DNA of 64,000 nucleotides from JAJEBT01 sp965214975 (GTDB taxonomy: Bacteria; Pseudomonadota; Alphaproteobacteria; MPNO01; UBA830). The position numbers and the translations under genes are program-made. Below, piece by piece: positions 43,236 to 51,986 of this stretch. How positions within the stretch are numbered: position 1 is the stretch's first letter; the number at the start of each line of letters is the position of its first letter. Under the pieces are notes generated by a model that saw only the letters and a list, made by a program, of their open reading frames with translations, ran no database searches and was not told where the DNA came from. Location: contig OZ244055.1 of NCBI GenBank assembly GCA_965214975.1, positions 1,860,001 to 1,924,000 on the forward strand, given 5' to 3'.

Positions 43236-45640
43236 CGCCGCGCCTCCCCGGCCAGCGCCCACAGCCTCGCGGGCGTGAGCGGAAGCTCGACGTCGAAGCG
43301 CCCGAGCGCGTCCGCCGCGGCGTTGGCGACCGCCGTCGGCGCGAGCATCGAGGAGCCGTCGCCCATCCCCTTGGCCCCGAGCCGGGTGCGGGGCGACGGC
43401 GTGGTCACGTGCCCGACCGAGACCTCGGGCATCTCCGGGGCGGTGATGCAGAGATAGTCGGCGAAGGTTCCGGTCAGCGGGTTCCCGTCGGCGTCGTGGA
43501 CCAGTTCCTCCAGAAGCGCGCCGCCGAGACCGTGCGCGAAGCCTCCGTGGATCTGGCCCTCCACCACGATCCCGTTGAGGACGGTGCCGACGTCGTGGAC
43601 GGTGACGTACTTCCGGATCTCGAGCCGGCCGGTCGCGGGGTCGATCTCGACCGCCGCGAGATCGAACACGCAGCCGAAGGTCACCGCGCTCGCGACCCGG
43701 TCGGCGTCGTCGGGCGCGCCGAGCGACGCGGGGTTGACGATCGAGGTCTCGAACAGGCCCGGGCCCGCGCCGTCGGGAAGCCCCGCCGGGTGCCAGTGGG
43801 TCCGGGCCGCCACGCGCCGGAACGGCAGCGCCCTGCCGGGGACGCCGACCACGCGCGCCTCGCCGTTCGCGAGCTCGACGTCCTCGGGCGCGACCTCCAG
43901 CGTCTCGGCCGCGATCAGCCTGACCTTGCGCGCCACCCGCTCGGCGCTTTCGGCAAGGGCGTCGGTCACGACCGACGAGAAGCGGTTGGCGTAGTTTCCG
44001 GAAGCGAGCGACCAGGCGCCGGTCAGGGTGTCCATCTCGGTGACGACGTCGATGTCGTCGGGATGCAGGCCGAGCGCGTCGGCGACGATCTGCGCCGCGA
44101 CCGTCTGGTGCCCCTGGCCGGCCGGCGTCGACACGGTCCTCGCGGTGACCGAGCCGGAGGGGTCGACGGAGACCGTCGCCGTCCCGAGCCCGCCGGAGCG
44201 GCCGCCCGCGCGGGCCCGCTCCTCGGCGGTCTGGGCGAGCGTGACGTAGGCCATGTTCGAGCCCGACGGCTCGACGCCCGCGGCCATGCCGATCCCGTAG
44301 AGCCGGCCCTCGCCGCGGACGCGGGCGCGCTCCGCCTTCAGCGCCTCGTAGCCGGCGAGCTCGAGCGCGCGGTCGAGCCCCGCCCCGTAGTCGCCCGCGT
44401 CGTAGACCGCTCCCGCCGGCGCCTCGTAGGGGAACTCCTCCGGGGCGACGAAGTTGCGCCGCCGGATCTCGGCGGGGTCGATCCCGAGCTCCCGCGCCCC
44501 GGCCTCCATGACGCGCTCAAGCGCGTAGTAGAACTGCGGGCCGCCGTAGCCGCGGTTGAGGCCGACCGGCGTCGTGTTGGTGACCGCGAGGCGGTTCTCG
44601 ACCGCGATGTCGCGCACCCGGTAGCAGCCGTTGGAGGCCGCGTGCATGCGGTACACCGACGCCGGCTCCGGCGCCCGGACATACGCGCCCGCGTTCACGA
44701 GGTTGTCGAAGCGCAGCCCGAGAAGCTCGCCGTCGGCGGCGAAGGCGGCCTCCACCGAATCCCGCCGGTCGGCGGCCGACGACGAGCCGGCCAGATGCTC
44801 GAGGCGGTCCTCGATCCACTTGACCGGGCATCCGAGAAGCCGCGAGCAGGCGGCGAGCAGGATCATGCAGGGGAACATCGCCTGCTTGATCCCGAAACTG
44901 CCGCCGGAATGCGGCGCCGTGATCAGGCGCAGGCGGTTTCCGGGCACGCCGAGCGCGCCGGTCATCAGGGCGTGCAGGATGAACGGTCCCTGGAAGTTCG
45001 ACCAGATCGTGTAGCGGTCGGGCCGGCGCTCGAACTGGGCGATCGCGCCGCAGGTCTCCATGGGGGTCGACGAATAGCGCGGATAGCGCCAGTCGAGCCG
45101 CACCACCCTGTCGGCGCGGGCGAACGCGGCGTCGGGATCGCCGTAGCGGAACGAGCGGCGGTGAACGAGATTCGAGCCGACCGCCTCGTGCAAGAGCGCC
45201 GCGTCGCCGTCGAGCGCCCGCTCCGGATCCACGACCGCGGGCAGGGGCTCGTAGACGACGTCGACGAGCTCCATCGCGTCCTCGGCCGCGTAGCGGTCCT
45301 CCGCCACCACGACGGCGACCGGCTCGCCGACGTAGCGGACCTTGTCGACCGCGGCGGGGCGGAACTCGATCGGCACGCGCACGGCGCTCGGGATCGGGCC
45401 CGTCGCTTCCGCGACCTCGCGTCCGGTGACGACGCCGACGACGCCCGGCGCCGCACGGGCGCGCGCGGCCTCGACCGAGGCGATGCGCGCATGCGCGTGG
45501 CCGGAGCGCAGGATCGCGGCGTGCCGGATCCCCGGCACCGGCTCCATGTCGTCGATGAAACGGGCCTCGCCCGCGAGCAGGGCGGCGTCCTCCTTGCGGG
45601 GATGGCGCGCGCCGACCCAGCCCTTCCCGGCCGCCGTCAT
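43232..45640 (-). CDS. coxL: Molybdenum hydroxylase large subunit (form II-like, not true CO dehydrogenase)
   Basis: This 802-residue molybdopterin-cytosine-dinucleotide-type subunit shows GARHPRKEDAALLAGEARFI, KVRYVGEPVAVVVAEDRYAA, APHSGGSFGIKQ, the PAGQGHQT molybdopterin contact and a terminal RLGAKGMGDGSS with the catalytic Glu region. The active-site loop that in form I CO dehydrogenase reads AYRCSFR reads LNRGYGG here, so CO oxidation is not expected. It probably hydroxylates an aromatic or heterocyclic compound. It starts 40 bp after the amidohydrolase gene. Confidence 0.93.
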   Translation of the reverse strand: MTAAGKGWVGARHPRKEDAALLAGEARFIDDMEPVPGIRHAAILRSGHAHARIASVEAARARAAPGVVGVVTGREVAEATGPIPSAVRVPIEFRPAAVDKVRYVGEPVAVVVAEDRYAAEDAMELVDVVYEPLPAVVDPERALDGDAALLHEAVGSNLVHRRSFRYGDPDAAFARADRVVRLDWRYPRYSSTPMETCGAIAQFERRPDRYTIWSNFQGPFILHALMTGALGVPGNRLRLITAPHSGGSFGIKQAMFPCMILLAACSRLLGCPVKWIEDRLEHLAGSSSAADRRDSVEAAFAADGELLGLRFDNLVNAGAYVRAPEPASVYRMHAASNGCYRVRDIAVENRLAVTNTTPVGLNRGYGGPQFYYALERVMEAGARELGIDPAEIRRRNFVAPEEFPYEAPAGAVYDAGDYGAGLDRALELAGYEALKAERARVRGEGRLYGIGMAAGVEPSGSNMAYVTLAQTAEERARAGGRSGGLGTATVSVDPSGSVTARTVSTPAGQGHQTVAAQIVADALGLHPDDIDVVTEMDTLTGAWSLASGNYANRFSSVVTDALAESAERVARKVRLIAAETLEVAPEDVELANGEARVVGVPGRALPFRRVAARTHWHPAGLPDGAGPGLFETSIVNPASLGAPDDADRVASAVTFGCVFDLAAVEIDPATGRLEIRKYVTVHDVGTVLNGIVVEGQIHGGFAHGLGGALLEELVHDADGNPLTGTFADYLCITAPEMPEVSVGHVTTPSPRTRLGAKGMGDGSSMLAPTAVANAAADALGRFDVELPLTPARLWALAGEARR

Positions 45641-45680
45641 GCCGTGCGGCCGGGCCCGGCAGCGGGGGACCGGGCGCAGG

Positions 45681-46919
45681 TCATTCCGCGGCGATGCGGG
45701 CGTCCGCTTCGGGAACGATCCCGAACAGCCGGTTGGCGTTGCGGCCCAGGATGTTCCGCTTGGCCTCCTCGTCGAGGAAGGGCAGATCCCATATCACGCT
45801 CGGCGAATCGAAGTCCCAGTGGGGCCAGTCGGACGCGTAGAGCAGCTGGGTCTCGGCGTTGATGGCCTCGAAGGTCGCGCGCAGAAGCCGCTGGTCGTGG
45901 GCCTCCATCGGCTGGCAGGTGAAATGCATCTCGCGGATGTACTCGCTCGGCGGGCGCCGCAGAAGCGGCGCCTCGGAGGAGCGCATGAAGTACTCGCTGT
46001 CCAGCCGCTGCATCATGAAGGGAAGCCAGGCGAGGCCGCTCTCGATCCAGATGACGGGCAGCCTCGGGAAACGCTCCGGAAGGCCCTCGAGCACCCAGTT
46101 GGTCAGATGCACCATGTTGCAGAGCACGAACGAGATGGCGTGGACGCCGATGAAGCGGTCGATCTGGCGGGTCCACTCGTCGTGCCAGGTCGGGCCGGCG
46201 TGGAAGCCGAGCGGCAGGCCGGTCTCCTCGATCGCGGCGTAGACCTTCATGTACCGGTTGTGATGCACCGGCTTGTGGCGGACCGACGTGACGTTGAAGC
46301 CCACCACGCCGGGCTTGCCGGCGAACTCCTCCACGGTCCTGAGCGAGGCGTCGGCGTCGCAGAACGGCAGGTAGATCATCGTCGTCACGCGGCCGTCGCC
46401 GGTCAGCACCTCCTCGGTCAGCCAGCGGTTGTAGGCGAAGGCGAGCTGCACCTCCATCCGCGGGTTCGGGTGCAGGCCGAGCTGCAGCATCGGCGTCGGG
46501 AACATGACCTGGTGGTCGATGCCCATCGCGTCCATGGACCGTTGCGCCATGACCACGTCGGGGTGGACGCCTCCGTCGCCGGCGTCCTCGAGGCGGAGCC
46601 CGCCGGCGTGCTGGATGCGGCCGGAGACGTTCTGGAAGTTGAGTCCCGGCTCCGCGTTGAGAAGCCCGCCCGGGTTGGTGCCGTCGGGGCGCTCGAACGA
46701 CTGCGCGAGATGGCGCATCACCGGATCCTCGATGCGCTCGACGACCCGCGCCCAGGAGGCGTTCTCGAAGTGGTGGGCGTCGACGTCGATGACGAGCACC
46801 TCGTCGAGACCGCGCTCCCGCTTCTGCCGTTCGGCGCGCGCCAGCACGTCCGAGGTCGACGTGGCGCGGTCGAATTCCTTGATGCCGAGCTCCTCGACTC
46901 CGTCCCCGCGGCCGCTCAT
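45681..46919 (-). CDS. Amidohydrolase_2 family metal-dependent hydrolase/decarboxylase, paralog 1
   Basis: This 412-residue PF04909 enzyme has metal and active-site marks at VIDVDAHHFE, LGFHAGPTWHDEW, ESGLAWLPFMMQRLD and YASDWPHWDFD. It is the first gene of the operon with the molybdenum hydroxylase, CoA synthetase and hydratase. The family includes ring decarboxylases and lactone hydrolases. The protein at 53594-54808 is a close paralog, nearly identical over the C-terminal ILGRNA region. Confidence 0.9.
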   Translation of the reverse strand: MSGRGDGVEELGIKEFDRATSTSDVLARAERQKRERGLDEVLVIDVDAHHFENASWARVVERIEDPVMRHLAQSFERPDGTNPGGLLNAEPGLNFQNVSGRIQHAGGLRLEDAGDGGVHPDVVMAQRSMDAMGIDHQVMFPTPMLQLGLHPNPRMEVQLAFAYNRWLTEEVLTGDGRVTTMIYLPFCDADASLRTVEEFAGKPGVVGFNVTSVRHKPVHHNRYMKVYAAIEETGLPLGFHAGPTWHDEWTRQIDRFIGVHAISFVLCNMVHLTNWVLEGLPERFPRLPVIWIESGLAWLPFMMQRLDSEYFMRSSEAPLLRRPPSEYIREMHFTCQPMEAHDQRLLRATFEAINAETQLLYASDWPHWDFDSPSVIWDLPFLDEEAKRNILGRNANRLFGIVPEADARIAAE

Positions 46920-47019
46920 GGTCGATTCCCCCCGATCGCCGGTCCGGCAGTGTAGCATGCCCCGGCGCCGCGCGCGCAACGCCGCGGCGCCGGGGCCGCG
47001 TCCCGGCCCGGGAGCCGCG

Positions 47020-48279
47020 ATGACGGAAGACACGACCCCCGACGCGCCGGACCCCCGTTCCTACGCCGCGCTGCGCCAGCCCGCCTCGCGCGTCTACCTC
47101 CTCGTCGCGGCGCTCGCGATGATGGCCGACAGCGTCGAGCACGTGATCAGCTACTGGATGATCTTCCAGCGCTTCCAGTCGCCGTCGCTCGCGGGTTTCG
47201 CGGTGATCTCCCACTGGCTTCCCTTCCTGCTCGGATCGATGTGGGCGGGGGCGCTCGCCGACCGGCACGATCCGCGGCGGATCATCCAGGCGGCGATGGC
47301 GCTGTTCATGCTGGGATCGCTCGGCTGGGGCGTCCTGTTCGCGACCGACAGCCTCGAGAAATGGCACGCCGTCATCCTGCTCGTCGTCCACGGCTTCGCC
47401 GGCGTCCTGTGGGCGCCGGCCGGCCAGCTGCTGGTCCACGACATCGTCGGCAACCGCCAGCTCCAGAGCGCGATCCGCCTGCTCGCGACGTCGCGCACCC
47501 TCGGCCTTCTGCTCGGTCCGGCGGTGGGCGGCGCGATGCTGCTCGCCATCGGCGCGACCGCGGGCATTCTGGTCAACGTGCTGATCTATCTCCCGCTCAC
47601 GCTCTGGCTGATCCGCAACCCCGCGAGGATCAGCCGCGCCGCGCCGGCCGCGGCGATGACCGGGTTCGGCGAGATGGTCGACACGCTGCGCCGGATCTCG
47701 GGCCTCCCGACGGTGTTCTTCATGTCCGTGCTCGCGGGCCTCGCCGCCTTCTTCGTCGGCAACGCGCACGAGCCGCAGATGCCGGAGTTCGCGCACCTCC
47801 TCGGCCACGGCGGGGAGGGCCTGCACTACAGCCTGCTCCTCGCGGCCAACGCCGCGGGCGCGCTCGCCGCCGGGCTGGTGCTGGAGGCGGGCAACATGCT
47901 CCCGGCGCGGACGCGCACCTCCTTCGCGCTGGCGTTTCTGTGGGCCGTCGCGATCCTGCTCTTCGCGCTTTCGCGGAACTACCTGCTGTCCCTCGCGCTG
48001 CTGCTCTGCGCGGGGTTTCTCGATCTCGCGTTCAACGCGATGACGCGGACGCTGGCGCAGCTGCACGCGCCCGCGGAGATCCGCGGGCGCGCCGTCGGCC
48101 TGTTCAACGTCGGCAGCCTCGGCTGCCGCACGTTCTCCGGGTTCTTCGTCGGGTTCGGCGGCGGGCTGATCGGCATCCAGTGGTCGCTCGCGGCGAGCGC
48201 GGCGGCGGCGCTGTGCTGCATGCTGCTCGTCTGCCTGTGGGCCGCGCGGCGCGCCGGCCGCGACGGACGGAACCCGTGA
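47020..48279 (+). CDS. MFS transporter (EntS-like, 12 TM)
   Basis: This 419-residue integral membrane protein of the major facilitator superfamily has about 12 hydrophobic segments and the loop GALADRHDPRRII between TM2 and TM3, the usual A-motif position. PAGQLLVHDIVGNRQLQSAI and LGLLLGPAVGGAML match the MFS_3 exporter group. The start at 47020 sets a short cytosolic N-tail. It is divergent from the amidohydrolase operon and overlaps the acetyltransferase gene as GTGA. Confidence 0.9.
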   Translation: MTEDTTPDAPDPRSYAALRQPASRVYLLVAALAMMADSVEHVISYWMIFQRFQSPSLAGFAVISHWLPFLLGSMWAGALADRHDPRRIIQAAMALFMLGSLGWGVLFATDSLEKWHAVILLVVHGFAGVLWAPAGQLLVHDIVGNRQLQSAIRLLATSRTLGLLLGPAVGGAMLLAIGATAGILVNVLIYLPLTLWLIRNPARISRAAPAAAMTGFGEMVDTLRRISGLPTVFFMSVLAGLAAFFVGNAHEPQMPEFAHLLGHGGEGLHYSLLLAANAAGALAAGLVLEAGNMLPARTRTSFALAFLWAVAILLFALSRNYLLSLALLLCAGFLDLAFNAMTRTLAQLHAPAEIRGRAVGLFNVGSLGCRTFSGFFVGFGGGLIGIQWSLAASAAAALCCMLLVCLWAARRAGRDGRNP

Positions 48280-48710
48280 CCGGCGCCGCCGTCGTCGAAG
48301 CCGTCTCCGGGAACGACCGCGAGGCCTGCCTCGCCGTCCGCGTCGAGGTGTTCTGCCTCGAGCAGGGGGTGAGCCGCGAACTCGAGCTCGACGGCCTCGA
48401 CGGGATCTGCCGGCACTACCTCGCCCGGGACGGCGGGACGGCCGTCGGCACCGCCCGCACGAGGCCGCTCGGCGACGGCGTCGTCAAGTGCGAGCGCATG
48501 GCGGTGCTCGCGCCCTTCCGGGGCCGCGGCATCGGCCGCGCGATGCTGGAGCGGGCCCTTCGGGACGCGCGTCGCGACGGCGGCGCGACCGCGATCCTTC
48601 ACGCCCAGACCCGCGCGGCGCCGTTCTACGAGAGGATGGGCTTCGGGCGCGAGGGCGACGTCTTCGAGGAAGCCGGCATCGCGCATGTCCGCATGACCCT
48701 GGCCCTGTGA
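48276..48710 (+). CDS. GNAT family acetyltransferase (ElaA-like)
   Basis: This 144-residue acetyltransferase has VRVEVFCLEQGVSRELELDG at the N-terminus, as in ElaA, and the acetyl-CoA loop ERMAVLAPFRGRGIGRAML. The C-terminal half has HAQTRAAPFYERMGF. It is coupled to the MFS gene by the GTGA overlap. Confidence 0.92.
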   Translation: MTGAAVVEAVSGNDREACLAVRVEVFCLEQGVSRELELDGLDGICRHYLARDGGTAVGTARTRPLGDGVVKCERMAVLAPFRGRGIGRAMLERALRDARRDGGATAILHAQTRAAPFYERMGFGREGDVFEEAGIAHVRMTLAL

Positions 48711-48774
48711 CCGCACGCCCCCGCACCGTTCCCGCGCCCTCTCCCGCGCCGGCGACGGAGCGCTCCCGGGGAAG

Positions 48775-48905
48775 GTCCGTCGTCCGCCCGGTCGCCGATG
48801 CCGCCGTCTTCAACCGGATCGGCGGCGAAGAGTCCGATCGAAGCGCAACCGGCCTCTCCGGGAGTCCGAATCGCCGACGAAACCGGGCGCGGGATCGTCC
48901 AGTGC
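48775..48905 (+). repeat. Dispersed intergenic repeat Rep-B, copy 2
   Basis: It matches the reverse complement of 20282-20405 across about 120 bp, with shared GCCGCCGTCTTCAACCG, GTCCGAATCGCCGACG and AACCGGGCGCGG. It lies in the 295-bp gap between the acetyltransferase gene and the toxin-like frame. Confidence 0.65.
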
Positions 48906-49005
48906 GCCGAGTGCGCGTGCTTGAAAGACTGCAGCGGATGCGCCATGCACCGGGGGTGGACCGGACGGTCGAAACCGTGTCGGCCGCCGACGCCGGAACC
49001 GGGCC

Positions 49006-49278
49006 TTGCCGGTGGCGGCGCGCGCCCGGGCGCCGCGGCTGCCGGAGACGGCGGGGAATGCCGGGCCGGAGGCTCTTCGCGCGCCGCATGCCCGGCATCT
49101 CGAGGGAAGGCTCCGGGAACTTCGGATGCGGGCGGACGGCGGCATCGCGCGGGGGATCCGCGTGACGACCGCGGGCCGGCGGGTGGCGGTGGTGCACGTC
49201 GTCGCGAACAGGTCGCGCAGGACGCCGGGGCGCGCACTCGCGACCGCCCGAACACGGATGAGGCAGGTGCTCGCATGA
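49006..49278 (+). CDS. HigB/Gp49-like toxin, possibly N-terminally shortened
   Basis: This 90-residue frame overlaps the antitoxin-like gene as ATGA. The C-terminal 60 residues fit the RelE/HigB Gp49 pattern: RHLEGRLRELRMRADGGIAR, RRVAVVHVVANRSRRTP and ALATARTRMRQVL. The usual F-x-KK-x-x-x-TP motif reads ANRSRRTP. The TTG at 49006 gives about 20 residues fewer than most family members, so either the start is missed or the N-terminus is degraded. Confidence 0.55.
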   Translation: MPVAARARAPRLPETAGNAGPEALRAPHARHLEGRLRELRMRADGGIARGIRVTTAGRRVAVVHVVANRSRRTPGRALATARTRMRQVLA

Positions 49279-49559
49279 CGAGGCTGGAGAACCTGAAGGC
49301 GCGCTTCATGGAGGATCCCGGGTTCCGGGAGGAATACGCGCGCATCGACGAGGAACACGCGCTCATCGAGGCGCTGGTCCGCGCCCGCACGGCGGCGAAG
49401 CTCACGCAGGCGCAGCTTGCCCGGCGGCTCGGCACGACCCGGTCCGCGGTCGCGCGGCTGGAAGGCGGCCGGGTGTCGCCGTCCTTCGCGACCCTTCGCC
49501 GCTACGCCGAAGCGACCGGCACGCGGCTGACCGTGGACCTTGTCCCGGCCGACGGCTGA
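49275..49559 (+). CDS. HigA-like HTH antitoxin
   Basis: This 94-residue protein has an N-terminal helical part and an XRE-type HTH at about 40-85 (LTQAQLARRLGTTRSAVARL, then SFATLRRYAEATGTRL). This is the HigA2/Xre antitoxin layout that usually follows a Gp49-like toxin, as here. It likely represses its own promoter. Confidence 0.85.
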   Translation: MTRLENLKARFMEDPGFREEYARIDEEHALIEALVRARTAAKLTQAQLARRLGTTRSAVARLEGGRVSPSFATLRRYAEATGTRLTVDLVPADG

Positions 49560-50103
49560 CGCACGGGACAGGCCTGGCAGCCGGCCTGGGGGAACGCGGC
49601 GGCGGGGGTCGATGCGGAACGGTCGGGCCTGCGACCGCCGGCACGGCGGCGGGCGGTGACGGGGCGCGCGACGCGGTGCATGCCTGCCATCGAACCGCCG
49701 TTGCGCGGACGTGAACGGAGTATGCGTCCGAGGCCCGCCTGATCGCCGGTGCGCGGGACGGACCGGCCCTTGCCGCGCTGCTCCGCTCCCGCAACGCTCC
49801 GACGGCCCGCTTCTCGGCGGGGTCGAGGCCGCCGGCGATGTGCGCGCCTTTTCACCTCGAATCGCCGGCGAAACCGGGCGCGGGGCAACCCTGGGGGGAT
49901 TCGCGGCGAGGCTTTGCACGGGGGCGGAATTCGACTATACACCCTCGCGGAACGGGCACGCGGCCGCGCAGGCGTCCGCAGCGGACCGGACGCCTCGCCG
50001 GGACGCCGGATCTCCCGGACGGGCCGGCGCCGTTCCGCAGGAACGGTCCAGAGTCCGCGCTTCCCGCGGAACCGCAACCCGGAACGGCAAGAGGGTTTGG
50101 ACG
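49560..50103. other. Upstream region of petA
   Basis: This 544-bp stretch has no supportable gene. It holds a partial Rep-B match at about 49855-49890 (CGAATCGCCGGCGAAACC) and the petA promoter at 49914-49941, leaving a leader of about 155 nt before the ATG. Confidence 0.5.
49914..49941 (+). promoter_or_regulatory. Predicted promoter of petABC
   Basis: TTGCAC at 49914-49919 lies 16 bp before TATACA at 49936-49941. This is the best promoter-like match in the gap before petA. Confidence 0.55.
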
Positions 50104-50670
50104 ATGGCGGAATCGGGCGGCATGGAAGGGGCCGACGGCCTCGGCGGAACCGGAGAGGGGGAGAACCGCCGGGATTTCCTCCAGATCGCGACCGGCGTCT
50201 TCGGGATCGCGGGCCTCGGCGCCGTCGCCTGGCCGTTCATCCACCAGATGAACCCGGCCGCCGACACGCTCGCCCTGGCCTCGGTCGAGATCGACCTGTC
50301 GGGCATCGAGGAAGGACAGGCCATCAAGGTCAAGTGGCGCGGCAAGCCGGTGTTCGTCCGCCACCGCACCAGGGCGGAGATCGAGGCCGCCGAGGCGGTC
50401 GCCGAAAGCGACCTGATCGACCCCGAGAAGGATTCGGACCGCGTCCAGAGGCCGCAATGGCTGATTCTGGTGGGCGTCTGCACCCATCTCGGCTGCATTC
50501 CCCTCGGCACCGGTTCGGGCGAGGCGCGCGGCGACTTCGACGGCTGGTTCTGCCCCTGCCACGGCTCGCACTACGACACGTCGGGGCGGATCCGCAAGGG
50601 TCCGGCGCCCGAGAACCTCGAGGTTCCGGAGTACACGTTCCTCGACGGCAACGTCGTGCGGATCGGCTGA
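50104..50670 (+). CDS. petA: Ubiquinol-cytochrome c reductase Rieske iron-sulfur subunit
   Basis: This 188-residue Rieske protein of the bc1 complex has a twin-arginine signal (NRRDFLQIATG, Arg22-Arg23) and one membrane anchor. The cluster boxes CTHLGC and CPCHGSHYD give the 2-Cys/2-His ligand set plus the disulfide pair. It moves electrons from ubiquinol to cytochrome c1 on the periplasmic side. It is followed 11 bp later by petB. Confidence 0.97.
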   Translation: MAESGGMEGADGLGGTGEGENRRDFLQIATGVFGIAGLGAVAWPFIHQMNPAADTLALASVEIDLSGIEEGQAIKVKWRGKPVFVRHRTRAEIEAAEAVAESDLIDPEKDSDRVQRPQWLILVGVCTHLGCIPLGTGSGEARGDFDGWFCPCHGSHYDTSGRIRKGPAPENLEVPEYTFLDGNVVRIG

Positions 50671-50681
50671 GGAGCGCGGAC

Positions 50682-51986
50682 ATGGCGCAGCCCGGCAAGC
50701 CGGCGTGGCTCGGCAACCCGCTGGTCAGGTGGATCGACCACCGCCTGCCGGTGTTCACCTTCATGAGCCACGAGCTCTACGAGTACCCGACCCCGAAGAA
50801 CCTGAACTACTGGTGGAACTTCGGGTCGCTCGCCGGCGTCGTGCTGGTGATCATGATCGTGAGCGGCATCACGCTCGCGATGCACTACACGCCGCACACC
50901 GACCACGCCTTCGATTCGGTCGAGCGCATCATGCGCGACGTCAACTACGGGTGGCTCATCCGCTACATCCACATGAACGGCGCGTCGGCGTTCTTCATCG
51001 TGGTCTACATCCACCTCTTCCGGGGGCTGTACTTCGGATCCTACAAGGCGCCCCGCGAGCTGCTGTGGATTCTGGGCGTGGTCATCCTGCTGCTCATGAT
51101 GGCGACGGCGTTCATGGGCTACGTTCTGCCGTGGGGGCAGATGAGCTTCTGGGGCGCGACGGTCATCACCAACCTGTTCTCCGCGATCCCGTGGGGCATC
51201 GGCGACTGGGTCGTCACCCTGCTCTGGGGCGGCTTCTCGGTGGACAACCCGACGCTCAACCGGTTCTACAGCCTCCACTACCTGCTGCCCTTCGTGCTGG
51301 TCGGGGTGGTGGCGCTCCACGTCTGGGCGCTGCACGTGCACGGCTCGAACAACCCGGTGGGAATCGACACCAAGGGGGACCAGGACGTCATCCCGTTCCA
51401 CCCCTACTACACGATCAAGGACATGTTCGGTCTCGGCGTGTTCCTGACGGTGTTCGCCGGCTTCCTGTTCTTCGCGCCGAACTTCTTCGGCGAGCCCGAG
51501 AACTACCTGCCGGCGAACCCGCTCGCGACGCCCCCGCACATCGTGCCGGAATGGTACTTCCTGCCCTTCTACGCGATTCTCAGGGCGGTGCCCGACAACT
51601 TCATCGGCGCCTGGGTGACCGACTGGCTGGGCTTCGTCGTCTTCGACGCCAAGCTCGCCGGCGTGCTGGCGATGTTCGGGGCGATCGGCGTGCTGTTCCT
51701 GCTGCCGTGGCTCGACCGCTCGCCCGTCCGGTCCTCGCGCTTCCGTCCGCTGTTCAGGCAGTTCTTCTGGCTCTTTCTCGTCGACTGCGCGGTTCTCGGC
51801 TGGGTCGGCGCCAATCCGGCGGAAGGGCATTTCATCGTCATCGGCCGGATCGCGACGGCGTTCTACTTCCTGTATTTCCTCGTGATCATTCCGCTGCTCG
51901 GGGCGTTCGAGAAGCCGAAGCCCGTGCCCTCCAGCATCTCCGAGCCCGTGCTCGGCGACGGCGCGGCGCCGGAGAACCCGCGATGA
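50682..51986 (+). CDS. petB: Cytochrome b of the bc1 complex
   Basis: This 434-residue membrane protein has the bis-heme His pairs on TM helices B and D (RYIHMNGASAFF, YSLHYLLPF and VALHVWALHVHG regions), the PEWYF quinol-site motif in HIVPEWYFLPFYAIL, and about eight transmembrane helices. It is full length for bacterial cytochrome b. Its stop overlaps the petC start as ATGA. Confidence 0.97.
   Translation: MAQPGKPAWLGNPLVRWIDHRLPVFTFMSHELYEYPTPKNLNYWWNFGSLAGVVLVIMIVSGITLAMHYTPHTDHAFDSVERIMRDVNYGWLIRYIHMNGASAFFIVVYIHLFRGLYFGSYKAPRELLWILGVVILLLMMATAFMGYVLPWGQMSFWGATVITNLFSAIPWGIGDWVVTLLWGGFSVDNPTLNRFYSLHYLLPFVLVGVVALHVWALHVHGSNNPVGIDTKGDQDVIPFHPYYTIKDMFGLGVFLTVFAGFLFFAPNFFGEPENYLPANPLATPPHIVPEWYFLPFYAILRAVPDNFIGAWVTDWLGFVVFDAKLAGVLAMFGAIGVLFLLPWLDRSPVRSSRFRPLFRQFFWLFLVDCAVLGWVGANPAEGHFIVIGRIATAFYFLYFLVIIPLLGAFEKPKPVPSSISEPVLGDGAAPENPR

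Noticed and set aside
43232..45640. Annotation as aerobic carbon monoxide dehydrogenase
   Set aside because: The active-site AYRCSFR signature of form I enzymes is absent (LNRGYGG here), so CO oxidation is not supported.
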